NCBI GenBank assembly: GCA_002869065.1
Contig: PKTR01000002.1
Coordinates: 558,001-622,000 of the forward strand
DNA: 64,000 nt
Origin: Hyphomicrobiales bacterium
GTDB lineage: Bacteria > Pseudomonadota > Alphaproteobacteria > Rhizobiales > Rhodobiaceae
Direction: 5' to 3'
Below the pieces are notes generated by a model. The model was not told the origin of the DNA. It was given only the letters and a program-made list of their open reading frames with translations, and ran no database searches. Shown here piece by piece: positions 1 through 12,615 of the stretch (positions within the stretch are counted from its first letter, which is position 1; every line of letters starts with the position of its first letter). The translations under genes and the position numbers were made by a program.

Positions 1-60
1 TTCGGCCTCTCCCGGCATCCCGGGCAAGGATGCGATCAACGCGGAAACGCATGGCGAAAG

Positions 61-486
61 GTGCAGTTCCTGACCATGATGGTTGAAAATGAGGCGTCCA
101 TGGAAAAGGCGTCTCCTGTTGTGCTTGACGGCGCCACCGACGCCGAAAAGGCACGCGAAGCCGTTCTCAATAGCCTCGATGATTCCAAGGCTGAGGACAT
201 CGTCCCCATCGACATCACCGGAAAGTCCTCGCTCGGCGATCACATTATCGTGGCGTCGGGGCGGTCGCATCGGCATGTCGGCGCCATCGCCGACCATCTG
301 CTGCGCGACCTGAAGGATGCCGGCTTCGGCAATTGCCGGGTCGAAGGCCTGCCCCATTGCGACTGGGTGCTGGTCGACGCCGGCGATGTCATCGTTCACA
401 TCTTCCGCCCGGAGGTCCGGGGTTTCTACAACATCGAGAAGATGTGGTCGGTCGACAAACCGGAAGGCGACCGGGCTCTGAGCTGA
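61..486 (+). CDS. rsfS: Ribosomal silencing factor RsfS (RsfS/YbeB/Iojap)
   Basis: About 141 residues, matching the RsfS/Iojap family. The family binds ribosomal protein uL14 on the 50S subunit and blocks joining with 30S, damping translation in starvation. The diagnostic core is clear: ASGRSHRHVGAIADHL around residues 66-81, then the WVLVDAGDVIVHIF strand and the RGFYNIEKMW C-terminal signature. The listed start is the GTG at 61. ATG codons at 76, 79 and 100 are alternatives, and the last follows a GAGG, so the true N-terminus may be up to 13 residues shorter. rlmH follows 56 bp downstream, the usual alphaproteobacterial pairing. Bases 1-60 carry no recognisable coding signature; the upstream gene, commonly nadD, cannot be confirmed. 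Confidence 0.93.
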   Translation: MQFLTMMVENEASMEKASPVVLDGATDAEKAREAVLNSLDDSKAEDIVPIDITGKSSLGDHIIVASGRSHRHVGAIADHLLRDLKDAGFGNCRVEGLPHCDWVLVDAGDVIVHIFRPEVRGFYNIEKMWSVDKPEGDRALS

Positions 487-542
487 ACGCCGGCTAGCCG
501 ATCGGCTGCCTGCAAGGCCGCAAGCGGCACGAGTTGAGTATC

Positions 543-1025
543 ATGCGTATCGTCGTTTCTGCCGTCGGACGGCTCAAGGCCGGTGCCGAACGAGATTTGT
601 GCGACCGTTATCGCGACCGCGCCGACAAGGCCGGACGCGCGCTCGGCTTTACCGCCGTCGACACCCGTGAAACCGCCGAATCGCGCGCCAGCCGTACCGA
701 GCAGCGCGGCAGCGAGGAAGCCACCGCCCTGCTTTCCAACCTGCCCGAGGGTACCTTCGTGGTTGCACTCGACGAGACCGGCAAGACGATGACCAGCCGG
801 GCCTTCGCCGACCGGCTGTCCGGGCTGCGCGACCGCTCGATCCCGGAAGTCCGCTTCCTCATCGGCGGCGCCGACGGCCATGGCGACGCGGCGCGCCAGC
901 GTGCCGACCTGATGCTGTCGCTCGGCCCCATGACCTATCCCCACCAGATCGCCCGCGCGCTGATCCTCGAACAGGTCTACCGGGCGATCACCATTCTCGC
1001 CGGCCACCCCTATCACCGCGACTGA
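543..1025 (+). CDS. rlmH: 23S rRNA (pseudouridine1915-N3)-methyltransferase RlmH
   Basis: A SPOUT-fold methyltransferase that, by family, methylates pseudouridine 1915 in helix 69 of 23S rRNA using S-adenosylmethionine. The product is 160 residues from the ATG at 543, close to the roughly 155 usual for the family; a TTG at 534 would add three residues and is less likely. The N-terminus MRIVVSAVGRLKAG, the FLIGGADGH SAM-binding knot loop and the C-terminal LSLGPMTYPHQIARALILEQ motif are all family hallmarks. It lies directly behind rsfS, so two ribosome-associated genes are adjacent, probably in one transcript. No irregularities are visible. Confidence 0.95.
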   Translation: MRIVVSAVGRLKAGAERDLCDRYRDRADKAGRALGFTAVDTRETAESRASRTEQRGSEEATALLSNLPEGTFVVALDETGKTMTSRAFADRLSGLRDRSIPEVRFLIGGADGHGDAARQRADLMLSLGPMTYPHQIARALILEQVYRAITILAGHPYHRD

Positions 1026-1191
1026 GGCGCCATCCCGGCATCCCCAGGCCCGTCCCCGCAGAAATGCCGCATTCCGTGGCCATGGTGGCGCGGTCCGGCG
1101 CATTGGTTGACCAATCGTTAATACGGTTGCGGCACGATGACCGGCTGTAGCCCGTGTGATTTGGAACGACGCCTTGCCGACCCTTTTGCCG

Positions 1192-2580
1192 ATGCCTTCT
1201 CGGATCGACAGACCTTCCGCGCCCGCCGGGTCGGGGGTGCGGTATGCTGTGCGCTGTTTCACTCCTGGCATGCTGATGGCTGCTCTGGCTGCCGCGACAC
1301 TTCTGGCACTACCGGCCACCGGCTTTGCTCAAAACGCCGAAGAAAGCGCGGTCCCCGCCGAAAAACCCTCGCCCGACGACGCCAAGAAGACGCGTGAGGC
1401 CGAGTTGCAGGCGTTGACGCGGGACATGGCGCTCAGCACCGAACGGCAGGCGGAAATCGCCCGCGAGATTGCCGAACTCGATCAGGATCGCGCCAGTCTC
1501 AATGCTGCGCTGATCCGGTCTGCCGAACGCATCGGCAAGCTCGAAGAGGAATTGGAGGCCAGCGAACAGCGGCTGTTGCGGCTCGGCGAAAACGAGGATT
1601 CGATTCGCGCCTCGCTCGGCAAACGCCGGGCGGTACTGGCCGAGGTGCTCGCCGCGCTCGAGAGGATCGGCCGCAAGCCGCCGCCGGCGCTCGCGGTGCG
1701 ACCGGAAGACGCGCTTGCCGCCGTTCGCAGCGCCATTCTGCTCGGCGGGGTGCTGCCCGAGCTGCGTGTCGAAGCCGAAGCACTTGCAGCCGACCTCTCC
1801 GCGCTGACTTCCTTGAAGCGGGAAATGACAGCGGAGCGCGATCGGCTGAAGGCGGACAGTACGCGCATTGCCGAGGAACGCGCCCGCAAGGAAGCCCTGT
1901 TTACGGCCAAGAAACAAAGTCAGGAAGCCAAGGTCGCCGCGCTCGACGTCGAGAAGCAGCGGGCCGCAGAGCTTGCCGGCAAGGCAACAAGTCTGAAAGC
2001 GCTGATCGCCGATCTGGAAAAAGAGATCGAAAGCGCGTCGCGCGCCGCCGAAGCGGCGCGACAGGCAGAAGAGGCGCGGGCAAAGGACGGCAAGACGGCC
2101 GATGCCAACGACGCGGGACGGCTTTCGCCGGCGATTGCCTTCGCCGAGACACGCGGCAAACTCGCCCTGCCGGTCACCGGTGTCGCACTGCGCTCGTTCG
2201 GCGACACCGACGGCCTCGGCGGCACATCGCAGGGGCTGTCGATGTCGGCGCGGCCGGATTCCCAGGTCGTCTCGCCGTGCGACGGCTGGGTGGTCTATGC
2301 CGGACCGTTCCGCTCCTACGGGCAACTCTTGATCCTGAACGCCGGCGACGGGTATCATGTGTTGCTCGCGGGGATGGATGGCATTGACGTCGAGCTGGGA
2401 CAGTTCGTCCTTGCAGGAGAGCCCGTTGCCCGCATGGGAAGGACCGGATCGGCAAGCGCGGCAACACTTGATATTGGTTCCTCGAAGCCGGTCCTCTACA
2501 TAGAATTCAGAAAAGACGGCACATCGATCGACTCGTCGCCCTGGTGGACGTCTCCGTCAGAACAAAAGGTCAGCGGATGA
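1192..2580 (+). CDS. EnvC-like murein hydrolase activator (coiled coil + degenerate LytM/M23)
   Basis: A periplasmic coiled-coil protein with a C-terminal peptidase-M23 (LytM) domain, the arrangement of EnvC, which activates division amidases. A signal segment (MLMAALAAATLLALPATGFAQ) precedes a long Glu/Arg/Ala-rich coiled coil over the middle of the protein; the last 130 residues form the LytM domain. In that domain the usual zinc ligands are not conserved: the segment expected to hold HxxxD reads SQGLSMSARPDS, and only one His (YHVLLAG) remains where HxH is expected. This fits a non-catalytic activator rather than a peptidase. The start is uncertain: ATG 1156, 1192 and 1270 are in frame, and 1270 opens the hydrophobic signal directly. 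Its stop overlaps the ctpA start (ATGA). Confidence 0.85.
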   Translation: MPSRIDRPSAPAGSGVRYAVRCFTPGMLMAALAAATLLALPATGFAQNAEESAVPAEKPSPDDAKKTREAELQALTRDMALSTERQAEIAREIAELDQDRASLNAALIRSAERIGKLEEELEASEQRLLRLGENEDSIRASLGKRRAVLAEVLAALERIGRKPPPALAVRPEDALAAVRSAILLGGVLPELRVEAEALAADLSALTSLKREMTAERDRLKADSTRIAEERARKEALFTAKKQSQEAKVAALDVEKQRAAELAGKATSLKALIADLEKEIESASRAAEAARQAEEARAKDGKTADANDAGRLSPAIAFAETRGKLALPVTGVALRSFGDTDGLGGTSQGLSMSARPDSQVVSPCDGWVVYAGPFRSYGQLLILNAGDGYHVLLAGMDGIDVELGQFVLAGEPVARMGRTGSASAATLDIGSSKPVLYIEFRKDGTSIDSSPWWTSPSEQKVSG

Positions 2581-3959
2581 TTCGCAAGTTCTCGCTTCTC
2601 GTGGTCGGCGCCCTTTTGGGCGCAACCGTCATGGTGTCCCTGTCGCCGTCGCGACTCTTCATCGGCGGCGAAGCCAACGCCGCGGCCTCCGACACCTATC
2701 GTCAGCTCAACCTGTTTGGCGACGTGTTCGAACGCGTCCGCAGCGACTATGTCGAGGCGCCCGACGACGGCAAGCTCATGGAAGCCGCCATCAACGGCAT
2801 GTTGTCGTCGCTCGATCCGCATTCCAGCTATATGTCGCCGAAGTCGTTCCGCGACATGCAGGTGCAGACCCGCGGCGAGTTCGGCGGTCTCGGCATCGAA
2901 GTCACGATGGAGAACGACGTCGTCAAGGTCGTTACCCCGATCGACGATACGCCGGCGCACCGCGCGGGCGTGCTGGCCGGCGACCTGATCACCCGTCTCG
3001 ACGGTGAGGCGGTGCGTGGCCTGACGCTGAACCAGGCGGTCGACAAGATGCGCGGTCCGGTCAATACCGAGATCGTGCTTACCGTCGTGCGCCAGGGCGC
3101 CGAAGAGCCGATCGAGATCAAGATCGTGCGCGACATCATCCGCATCCGTTCGGTGCGTTCGCGCGTCGAGGAAGATGCCGGCTATATCCGCGTCACCCAG
3201 TTCAACGAACAGACGTTCGACGGACTGCGCAAGGCGATGGAAGAGATTTCGAACGATATCCCGGCCGATCGCTTCAAGGGCTTCATTCTCGACCTGCGCA
3301 ACAACCCGGGTGGTCTGCTCGACCAGGCGATCTCGGTTTCGGATGCGTTCCTCGACCGGGGCGAAATCGTTTCGACGCGCGGCCGCAACGCCGAGGAAAC
3401 CCAGCGCTACAACGCCCGCTCCGGCGATCTCGGCAAGGGCAAGCCGGTCATCATCCTGATCAATGGCGGCTCGGCCTCGGCGTCTGAAATCGTCGCCGGC
3501 GCGCTGCAGGATCATCGCCGGGCCACCATTCTCGGCACCCGGTCCTTCGGCAAGGGTTCGGTGCAGACGATCATTCCGCTCGGTGCCAACGGTGCCATCC
3601 GGCTGACCACTGCGCGCTACTACACGCCGTCTGGCCGCTCGATCCAGGCCAAGGGCATCACCCCGGATATAGAGGTGCTGCAGGAGCTGCCGGACGAGCT
3701 CAAGGGCAAGGTCGGCTCGGCCAAGGGCGAAGCCGGTCTGCGCGGTCACCTGAACGCGGAAGACGCCGCGGAGGACGAAGCCGAAGCCGCGGATGGCGAA
3801 GAGGCGGCCAAGACCGACGAAAACCAGGAACCGCTGCAGGCCTATGTTCCGCCGGATCCGAAGGACGATGCGCAGCTGACCTACGCGCTCAACCTGCTGC
3901 GTGGGCTGCAAGCGAATTCGGCCTTCCCGCCGGACCCGAACAAGGCGGTTCCGAACTGA
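2577..3959 (+). CDS. ctpA: Carboxy-terminal processing protease CtpA (S41 family)
   Basis: A periplasmic tail-specific serine protease of 460 residues. An N-terminal signal/membrane segment (LLVVGALLGATVMVSL) leads into a PDZ domain at about residues 90-180 (GEFGGLGIEV, GVLAGDLI) and an S41 catalytic domain. The nucleophile serine lies in GGSASASEIVAGAL (about residue 301) and the general-base lysine in SFGKGSVQ (about residue 326), as in the Ser-Lys dyad of the family. The C-terminal tail is acidic and Ala/Glu-rich. The ATG at 2577 overlaps the TGA of the EnvC-like gene by ATGA, implying translational coupling; an upstream in-frame GTG at 2544 is rejected for that reason. CtpA-type proteases commonly limit cell-wall hydrolases, which suits this pairing. 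Confidence 0.94.
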   Translation: MIRKFSLLVVGALLGATVMVSLSPSRLFIGGEANAAASDTYRQLNLFGDVFERVRSDYVEAPDDGKLMEAAINGMLSSLDPHSSYMSPKSFRDMQVQTRGEFGGLGIEVTMENDVVKVVTPIDDTPAHRAGVLAGDLITRLDGEAVRGLTLNQAVDKMRGPVNTEIVLTVVRQGAEEPIEIKIVRDIIRIRSVRSRVEEDAGYIRVTQFNEQTFDGLRKAMEEISNDIPADRFKGFILDLRNNPGGLLDQAISVSDAFLDRGEIVSTRGRNAEETQRYNARSGDLGKGKPVIILINGGSASASEIVAGALQDHRRATILGTRSFGKGSVQTIIPLGANGAIRLTTARYYTPSGRSIQAKGITPDIEVLQELPDELKGKVGSAKGEAGLRGHLNAEDAAEDEAEAADGEEAAKTDENQEPLQAYVPPDPKDDAQLTYALNLLRGLQANSAFPPDPNKAVPN

Positions 3960-3976
3960 TATGACAAGGTGACAGG

Positions 3977-4003
3977 CGGCGGGGAGAGAGGTCTTCCCCG
4001 CCG
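3977..4003 (+). terminator. GC-rich hairpin between ctpA and the deacetylase gene
   Basis: Perfect 8-bp inverted repeat CGGCGGGG (3977-3984) / CCCCGCCG (3996-4003) with an 11-nt loop, followed by TTCTC rather than a true U-run. It may be a weak terminator or attenuator separating ctpA from the next gene. Confidence 0.4.
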
Positions 4004-4027
4004 TTCTCACATGATGCGGCAGACAAA

Positions 4028-5191
4028 ATGGCGGCTGATGAACTGACCGCGCCTCTCGGCGTTGACAAAACCCCGGCCAGGAAGTCGTGGTATCGGCGTC
4101 TGCCGTTCGGGTTGATCGGCATTGGCTTGGTGTTCCTCGTTGGCGCCGGCACCATCATGTGGACGACTGTGGTCGAAGACCCGCTCGGCGGCGAGCCGGT
4201 TGTCGTGCTCGATGTCGCCGCACCGGGCAGCAGTCTTGGCAAACCGGAGGTCGCCGTCGTCGAGATCCAGCCACAGGACAACCGGGTTCCCAACGGCGCA
4301 CAGGGGCTCGATTCTCCTCTGGTCGAGGGTCTGGGGCGCCCGGGCGAAAACGGGCCGGTACAGTCACCGGCGTTGCGCGATGGCCCGCTGTCGACCGCGC
4401 CGATCCCGAAGATCTCCGAAAAGACCCGCACCGGCGTTCTGCCGAAGGTGGCCGGTGACGGCAGCCGGGCACTTGATCTCTACGCTGCCGGCACGCCGGC
4501 GCGCTCGGCGAACATGCCGAAGGTGGCGATCGTGGTCGGCGGGCTCGGTCTCAGCCAGACCGGCACGCAGCAGGCGATCCGCAAGCTTCCGAAGGGCGTG
4601 ACGCTCGCCTTCTCGCCGTATGGCAACAGCCTTGACCGCTGGATGAAGAAGGCGCGCGAAGACGGCCACGAGTTGCTCTTGCAGGTGCCGCTCGAGCCCT
4701 ATGACTTCCCGCAAAACGATCCGGGCCCGCACACGCTGCTGACCTCGCTGAAGGCGCAGGAAAATATCGGCCGGCTTCACTGGGTGATGACGCGGCTGAC
4801 CAACTATGTCGGCATCGCCAGCTATATGGGCGCCCGGTTCACGGCCTCGGGCGAGGCATTTTCTCCCGTCATGGAGGAAATCGGCCGGCGCGGGCTGATG
4901 TATCTCGACGATGGCAGTTCGACCCGCAGCATCGCGGCGAGCCTGGCGGACGCGACGCGCACACCGTTTGCCCGCACCGAGATCACGCTCGATGCGACCC
5001 CGACACCGGAAGAAATCGACCTTCGGCTGCTGCAGCTGGAGTCACTGGCACGCAGCCGTGGCGCAGCGGTTGGCAGCGCGTCATCGCTGCCGGTTTCGAT
5101 CGAACGCATCAATCAGTGGGCGGAAACGCTTGAGCGGCGCGGTATAGCGCTTGTCCCCATTAGCGTCGTGGTCAAGCAGGAGCGGCAATAG
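4028..5191 (+). CDS. Divergent polysaccharide deacetylase family protein (YibQ-like, DUF610)
   Basis: A membrane-anchored protein of 387 residues. The N-terminal hydrophobic segment ([24 protein letters not shown] region, about residues 26-48) is followed by a Pro/Gly-rich linker and a C-terminal divergent polysaccharide deacetylase domain from about residue 165 ([60 protein letters not shown]). Biochemical activity of the family is not settled. It regularly follows EnvC- and CtpA-like genes in alphaproteobacteria, so a role in envelope or peptidoglycan metabolism is an inference from context. rppH begins about 100 bp downstream on the same strand. Confidence 0.85.
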   Translation: MAADELTAPLGVDKTPARKSWYRRLPFGLIGIGLVFLVGAGTIMWTTVVEDPLGGEPVVVLDVAAPGSSLGKPEVAVVEIQPQDNRVPNGAQGLDSPLVEGLGRPGENGPVQSPALRDGPLSTAPIPKISEKTRTGVLPKVAGDGSRALDLYAAGTPARSANMPKVAIVVGGLGLSQTGTQQAIRKLPKGVTLAFSPYGNSLDRWMKKAREDGHELLLQVPLEPYDFPQNDPGPHTLLTSLKAQENIGRLHWVMTRLTNYVGIASYMGARFTASGEAFSPVMEEIGRRGLMYLDDGSSTRSIAASLADATRTPFARTEITLDATPTPEEIDLRLLQLESLARSRGAAVGSASSLPVSIERINQWAETLERRGIALVPISVVVKQERQ

Positions 5192-5297
5192 CGCCGTCTC
5201 GACGGCGCCGCAGGCTGACAGAACGGCCGTCGCGGTGTATTCCCAAGCCGACACTTTCCCCGGTGGATCCGCCGGCATTCTTCATGAGACAAACGCG

Positions 5298-5807
5298 ATG
5301 ATCGACAAGGAAAAGCTGCCCTATCGCCCGTGCGTGGGCGTCATTCTGTTCAATTCCGAGCGACTCGTATGGGTCGGCAAGCGGGTCGCGGGATCGGCAA
5401 GCGACGCCGAGGGGCAAGGACACTGGTGGCAGGCGCCGCAGGGCGGCATCGACAAGGGCGAGGACGCAGCCGAGGCGGCCGTCCGCGAGCTCTACGAAGA
5501 GACCAACATCCGTTCCGCCTCGATCCTGTCTATCACCGAGGACTGGCTGACCTACGACCTGCCGGAACATTTGATCGGCAAGGCCTGGAAGGGCCGCTAT
5601 CGCGGTCAGAAACAGAAATGGGTCGCGATGCGCTTCGAGGGCGACGATAGCGAGATCGATGTGCTGCAGCCAGGTGGCGGCAAGCACAAGGCCGAGTTCT
5701 GCGAATGGCGCTGGGAACGACTGGCGGCCCTGCCCGAGCTTATCGTGCCTTTCAAGCGCGGTGTTTACGAGCAGGTTGTGAAGGCTTTCTCCGACCTCGG
5801 CGCCTGA
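5298..5807 (+). CDS. rppH: RNA pyrophosphohydrolase RppH (Nudix hydrolase)
   Basis: A 169-residue Nudix enzyme that removes pyrophosphate from 5'-triphosphorylated RNA, starting 5'-end-dependent mRNA decay. The complete Nudix box runs at residues 49-71 ([23 protein letters not shown]) with the REXXEE glutamates that hold Mg2+. The family opening [12 protein letters not shown] and the WWQAPQGGI segment are present, as is [18 protein letters not shown]. The ATG at 5298 is chosen because it places PYRPCVG about seven residues from the start as in homologues; the reading frame stays open upstream to 5151, but that extension lacks family similarity. The gene converges on atpC across a hairpin terminator. 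Confidence 0.95.
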   Translation: MIDKEKLPYRPCVGVILFNSERLVWVGKRVAGSASDAEGQGHWWQAPQGGIDKGEDAAEAAVRELYEETNIRSASILSITEDWLTYDLPEHLIGKAWKGRYRGQKQKWVAMRFEGDDSEIDVLQPGGGKHKAEFCEWRWERLAALPELIVPFKRGVYEQVVKAFSDLGA

Positions 5808-5836
5808 CGACGACACGCCACGCACTCATCAAACGA

Positions 5837-5868
5837 AAAACGCCGACCCGGTGACGGATCGGCGTTTT
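5837..5868. terminator. Bidirectional terminator between rppH and atpC
   Basis: Perfect 10-bp stem AAAACGCCGA (5837-5846) / TCGGCGTTTT (5859-5868) with a 12-nt loop and U-runs on either strand. It lies between the convergent ends of rppH and the atp operon. Confidence 0.85.
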
Positions 5869-5892
5869 CTGTTGCTACCGGTACGCGGTGGA

Positions 5893-6300
5893 TTAGAGCC
5901 TGGACAGAGCCTCGCGGATGTCCTGCAGCAGGCCGAGCTTGTGCGCGGCCGCCGTCTTGGTCTCTTCCAGCATCGCGTTGGCGATGTCGTCCTCGGCTTC
6001 CTTGATCGCCTCGTCGAGGTGCTCGGTCTTGAGCTCGTCGATAGGAATCGCCTGTTCGGCGAGGATCGTAAGGCCCGTCGGATTGGTGTCGGCGAAACCG
6101 CCGCGCACGAAGATCTTCGATGTCTTGCCATCCGTTGTGGTGACCTGGATGAAACCCGGGCGAATGGTCGACATGAACGGCGCGTGGTTCTTCAGCACGC
6201 CGAAATCGCCTTCCATACCGGGGACGACGACTTGCTCGACCGCCTCGGAAATGACGAGGCGCTCCGGCGAGACGAGGTCGAACTGAAACGCTTCGGCCAT
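5893..6300 (-). CDS. atpC: F1-ATP synthase epsilon subunit
   Basis: 135 residues with the standard epsilon beginning MAEAFQFDLVSPERLV and the beta-sandwich signature VPGMEGDFGVLKNHAPFMSTIRPG. The subunit belongs to the central stalk, couples gamma rotation to the catalytic head and regulates ATP hydrolysis. The C-terminal helical part is relatively short, as in other alphaproteobacteria. It is the last gene of the leftward atpHAGDC operon, 54 bp after atpD, and is followed by the bidirectional hairpin at 5837-5868. Confidence 0.96.
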   Translation of the reverse strand: MAEAFQFDLVSPERLVISEAVEQVVVPGMEGDFGVLKNHAPFMSTIRPGFIQVTTTDGKTSKIFVRGGFADTNPTGLTILAEQAIPIDELKTEHLDEAIKEAEDDIANAMLEETKTAAAHKLGLLQDIREALSRL

Positions 6301-6354
6301 GGTCCAATCCTGAAGTTGCGGCGGCGGACACCAGGCCCGCCGCGCTGAAAGATG

Positions 6355-8686
<2,332 letters not shown>

Positions 8687-8725
8687 ATCCGGCTCTGTTC
8701 CGCCTTACTGGTTCACGTTCCGAAA

Positions 8726-10815
<2,090 letters not shown>

Positions 10816-11210
10816 GGGATCCCTTTTCTGGACGCATGGTGTTGTCCGGCGGCTGCGGGAGAATCACAACACCCTGAAAAAGAACACTTTTTCAAATCGC
10901 GTGACGAGCCGCTCACACGGCGCCCCCAAAAGCCGCGCTTCGCATAGCATATGGGTAACAGGTGCGCAACTGCGTCTCATCATCCGATCGTCGCAATGGA
11001 CACCGCTTTTTGGCCTTTTCGATGGCCTTCTACGACCTTTTCCACACATCCGCTCGCGGGGGTGGCTGACGCTGCGTGGACCCTGTGGCCGGACGGACGG
11101 GCGACAGGTCGTCGATGCCACGCCGCCTGCCCGCCTGCGCGCCTCAGCCCGCGCCAAGCAGCGTCCTTGCGGCGGATCGGCGTTTCCTGCCAATGCCTAG
11201 CAATTGAAGA
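10816..11210. other. Gene-free leader of the atp operon
   Basis: About 400 bp with no convincing coding region, upstream of atpH. It holds a perfect 8-bp hairpin TGAAAAAG/CTTTTTCA at 10875-10894 with a 4-nt loop, about 60 bp before the atpH start, in the likely promoter or 5' leader. Reading frames here are short and lack codon character like the neighbours. A leader-level regulatory role is speculation. Confidence 0.4.
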
Positions 11211-11241
11211 AAAAACGCGCCCCGGGTGAGTGGGGCGCGTT
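11211..11241 (-). terminator. Rho-independent terminator of the TadG-like gene
   Basis: Perfect 10-bp stem AACGCGCCCC (11214-11223) / GGGGCGCGTT (11232-11241) with an 8-nt loop. On the minus strand it is followed by a run of Ts, about 80 bp beyond the stop of the leftward VWA gene at 11324. Confidence 0.85.
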
Positions 11242-11323
11242 GCAGTCTACCCTCCGGCGCTCCTCGCGGCGGGCGCCGGTTTTTGGCGGGGCGGCAGCGG
11301 GGGCGCCACCGGCCCGATCCGGA

Positions 11324-12364
11324 TCAGGCGGCGAGGCGAATCGCGCGGGCAAGGATTTCCAATGCGATCGCTTCGAAGGCCTTCTTGAACTGGTTCTGGT
11401 TATTGGTGTCGAAGAAATGGTTCTCGCTCGTGGCGCATTGCCGCAGCGTATCGGCGTCGCCGTCCAGATTGACGGTGAAGACCTCGATACCGGCTTTCTT
11501 GAGCGCCGTGCAGTTGGCGAGGGTGGCGCGCACGTCCTTCTTCGGATTCACGGTCGAATAGCCGTCGGTCATGAGAATGACGAAGCGCAGCGAGCCGACC
11601 GAGGCGAAGGCGTCCTTTTCGCCCTCGATCATGTCGGTCATGGGATCGAGCGCGGCGTTGATCTGGGTGAGATTGCGCGGGCGCAGGCGCTCGACCTTGC
11701 GGCGCACGTCCGACGAGCCGTTGTCGAATTTGATCTTGTCGACGAGATCGGTCGAGAAAGTGGTCAGACCGGTGCGCAGGTTCGTACCCTTCGGGTCCGC
11801 CTTGTCGAGGATGTCGAGCAGCGAGCGCGAGGCCGACTTCAGCGCGTTCATGCGCGTGGTGCCGCCCGGGATGCTGGTGCTCATCGAGCCGGAGACGTCG
11901 AGCACCATGCCGACGGAGACCGGACGCACCTCGTTGAACTTGGTGCGAGCGGTGCTCGAGACATCGAGCTTGGTCATGCCGGCGACGCCGAGGAAGGTGG
12001 TCGGCATCTTCGCCGACACGGTCACATCCATGGTGTCGGCCTCGGTATCGACCGAGATCGTCAGATCGTAGTCGTCGACCTTGCCGTGGAAATTGTCGGC
12101 GAAGTAGGCTTTCGCCACCTTCTTGCTGGCGGCCTCGTTGCCGTAGCTGGTCATGAACTCCCGCGCACCGGCGAGCGCCGCGGAATCAATCGCGACGCTC
12201 ATTTGATTGCGCAGCATGACGGCACGGCCGAAATCGACCGCCGAGCCGACGAACATCAGGATCGGGATGAGGACGAAAGCAAAGATGATGGCGATGTTGC
12301 CACGATCGTCGCGACGGAACGCCGAGAGGTGGCGGGCGAAGGCCTTTTTGGAGAAGGTGTACAT
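11324..12364 (-). CDS. TadG-like pilus-assembly / von Willebrand factor A protein
   Basis: 346 residues. The N-terminus carries the TadE/TadG pseudopilin-like segment: RRDDRGNIAIIFAFVLIPILMFVGSAVDFGRA, with a single membrane helix at about residues 24-44 preceded by basic residues. It is followed by the AVMLRNQMSVAIDSAALAGARE stretch typical of TadG. From about residue 148 comes a VWA domain with an intact MIDAS motif DVSGSMS (156-162) and the later LMTDGYST metal-binding site. TadG proteins are usually part of Flp/tad pilus loci, but no other tad gene is here, so this is probably an orphan paralogue acting at the envelope. The ATG at 12364 is preferred to 12460 because it starts just before the membrane helix. 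A strong terminator follows. Confidence 0.85.
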   Translation of the reverse strand: MYTFSKKAFARHLSAFRRDDRGNIAIIFAFVLIPILMFVGSAVDFGRAVMLRNQMSVAIDSAALAGAREFMTSYGNEAASKKVAKAYFADNFHGKVDDYDLTISVDTEADTMDVTVSAKMPTTFLGVAGMTKLDVSSTARTKFNEVRPVSVGMVLDVSGSMSTSIPGGTTRMNALKSASRSLLDILDKADPKGTNLRTGLTTFSTDLVDKIKFDNGSSDVRRKVERLRPRNLTQINAALDPMTDMIEGEKDAFASVGSLRFVILMTDGYSTVNPKKDVRATLANCTALKKAGIEVFTVNLDGDADTLRQCATSENHFFDTNNQNQFKKAFEAIALEILARAIRLAA

Positions 12365-12615
12365 TGTTTCAGGTCCGCGAGTGTTGTTGTTGGCCCTCAC
12401 CTCGCAGAAGCCGTACCAGTGGCGACGCCAGCGGCCGCGATGCCGCCTAGCGACTGCCAAGCCCTTGAAATTGCTTGGCGTCGACCACTCTAAAACCTTA
12501 ATAAACCATTAATTTCAAAGGCTTATTTACTCTTTCTTTACCTTTGGACGGCCGTGCGGACACAGCCGCGCCGTCCCGTTTCGGCGCAGCGTCCCGTTTC
12601 GGGACACGGCCTCGA

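Noticed and set aside
1-60. 3' end of nadD
   Set aside because: The position fits the common gene order, but none of the three frames shows a recognisable NadD C-terminus in so short a stretch.
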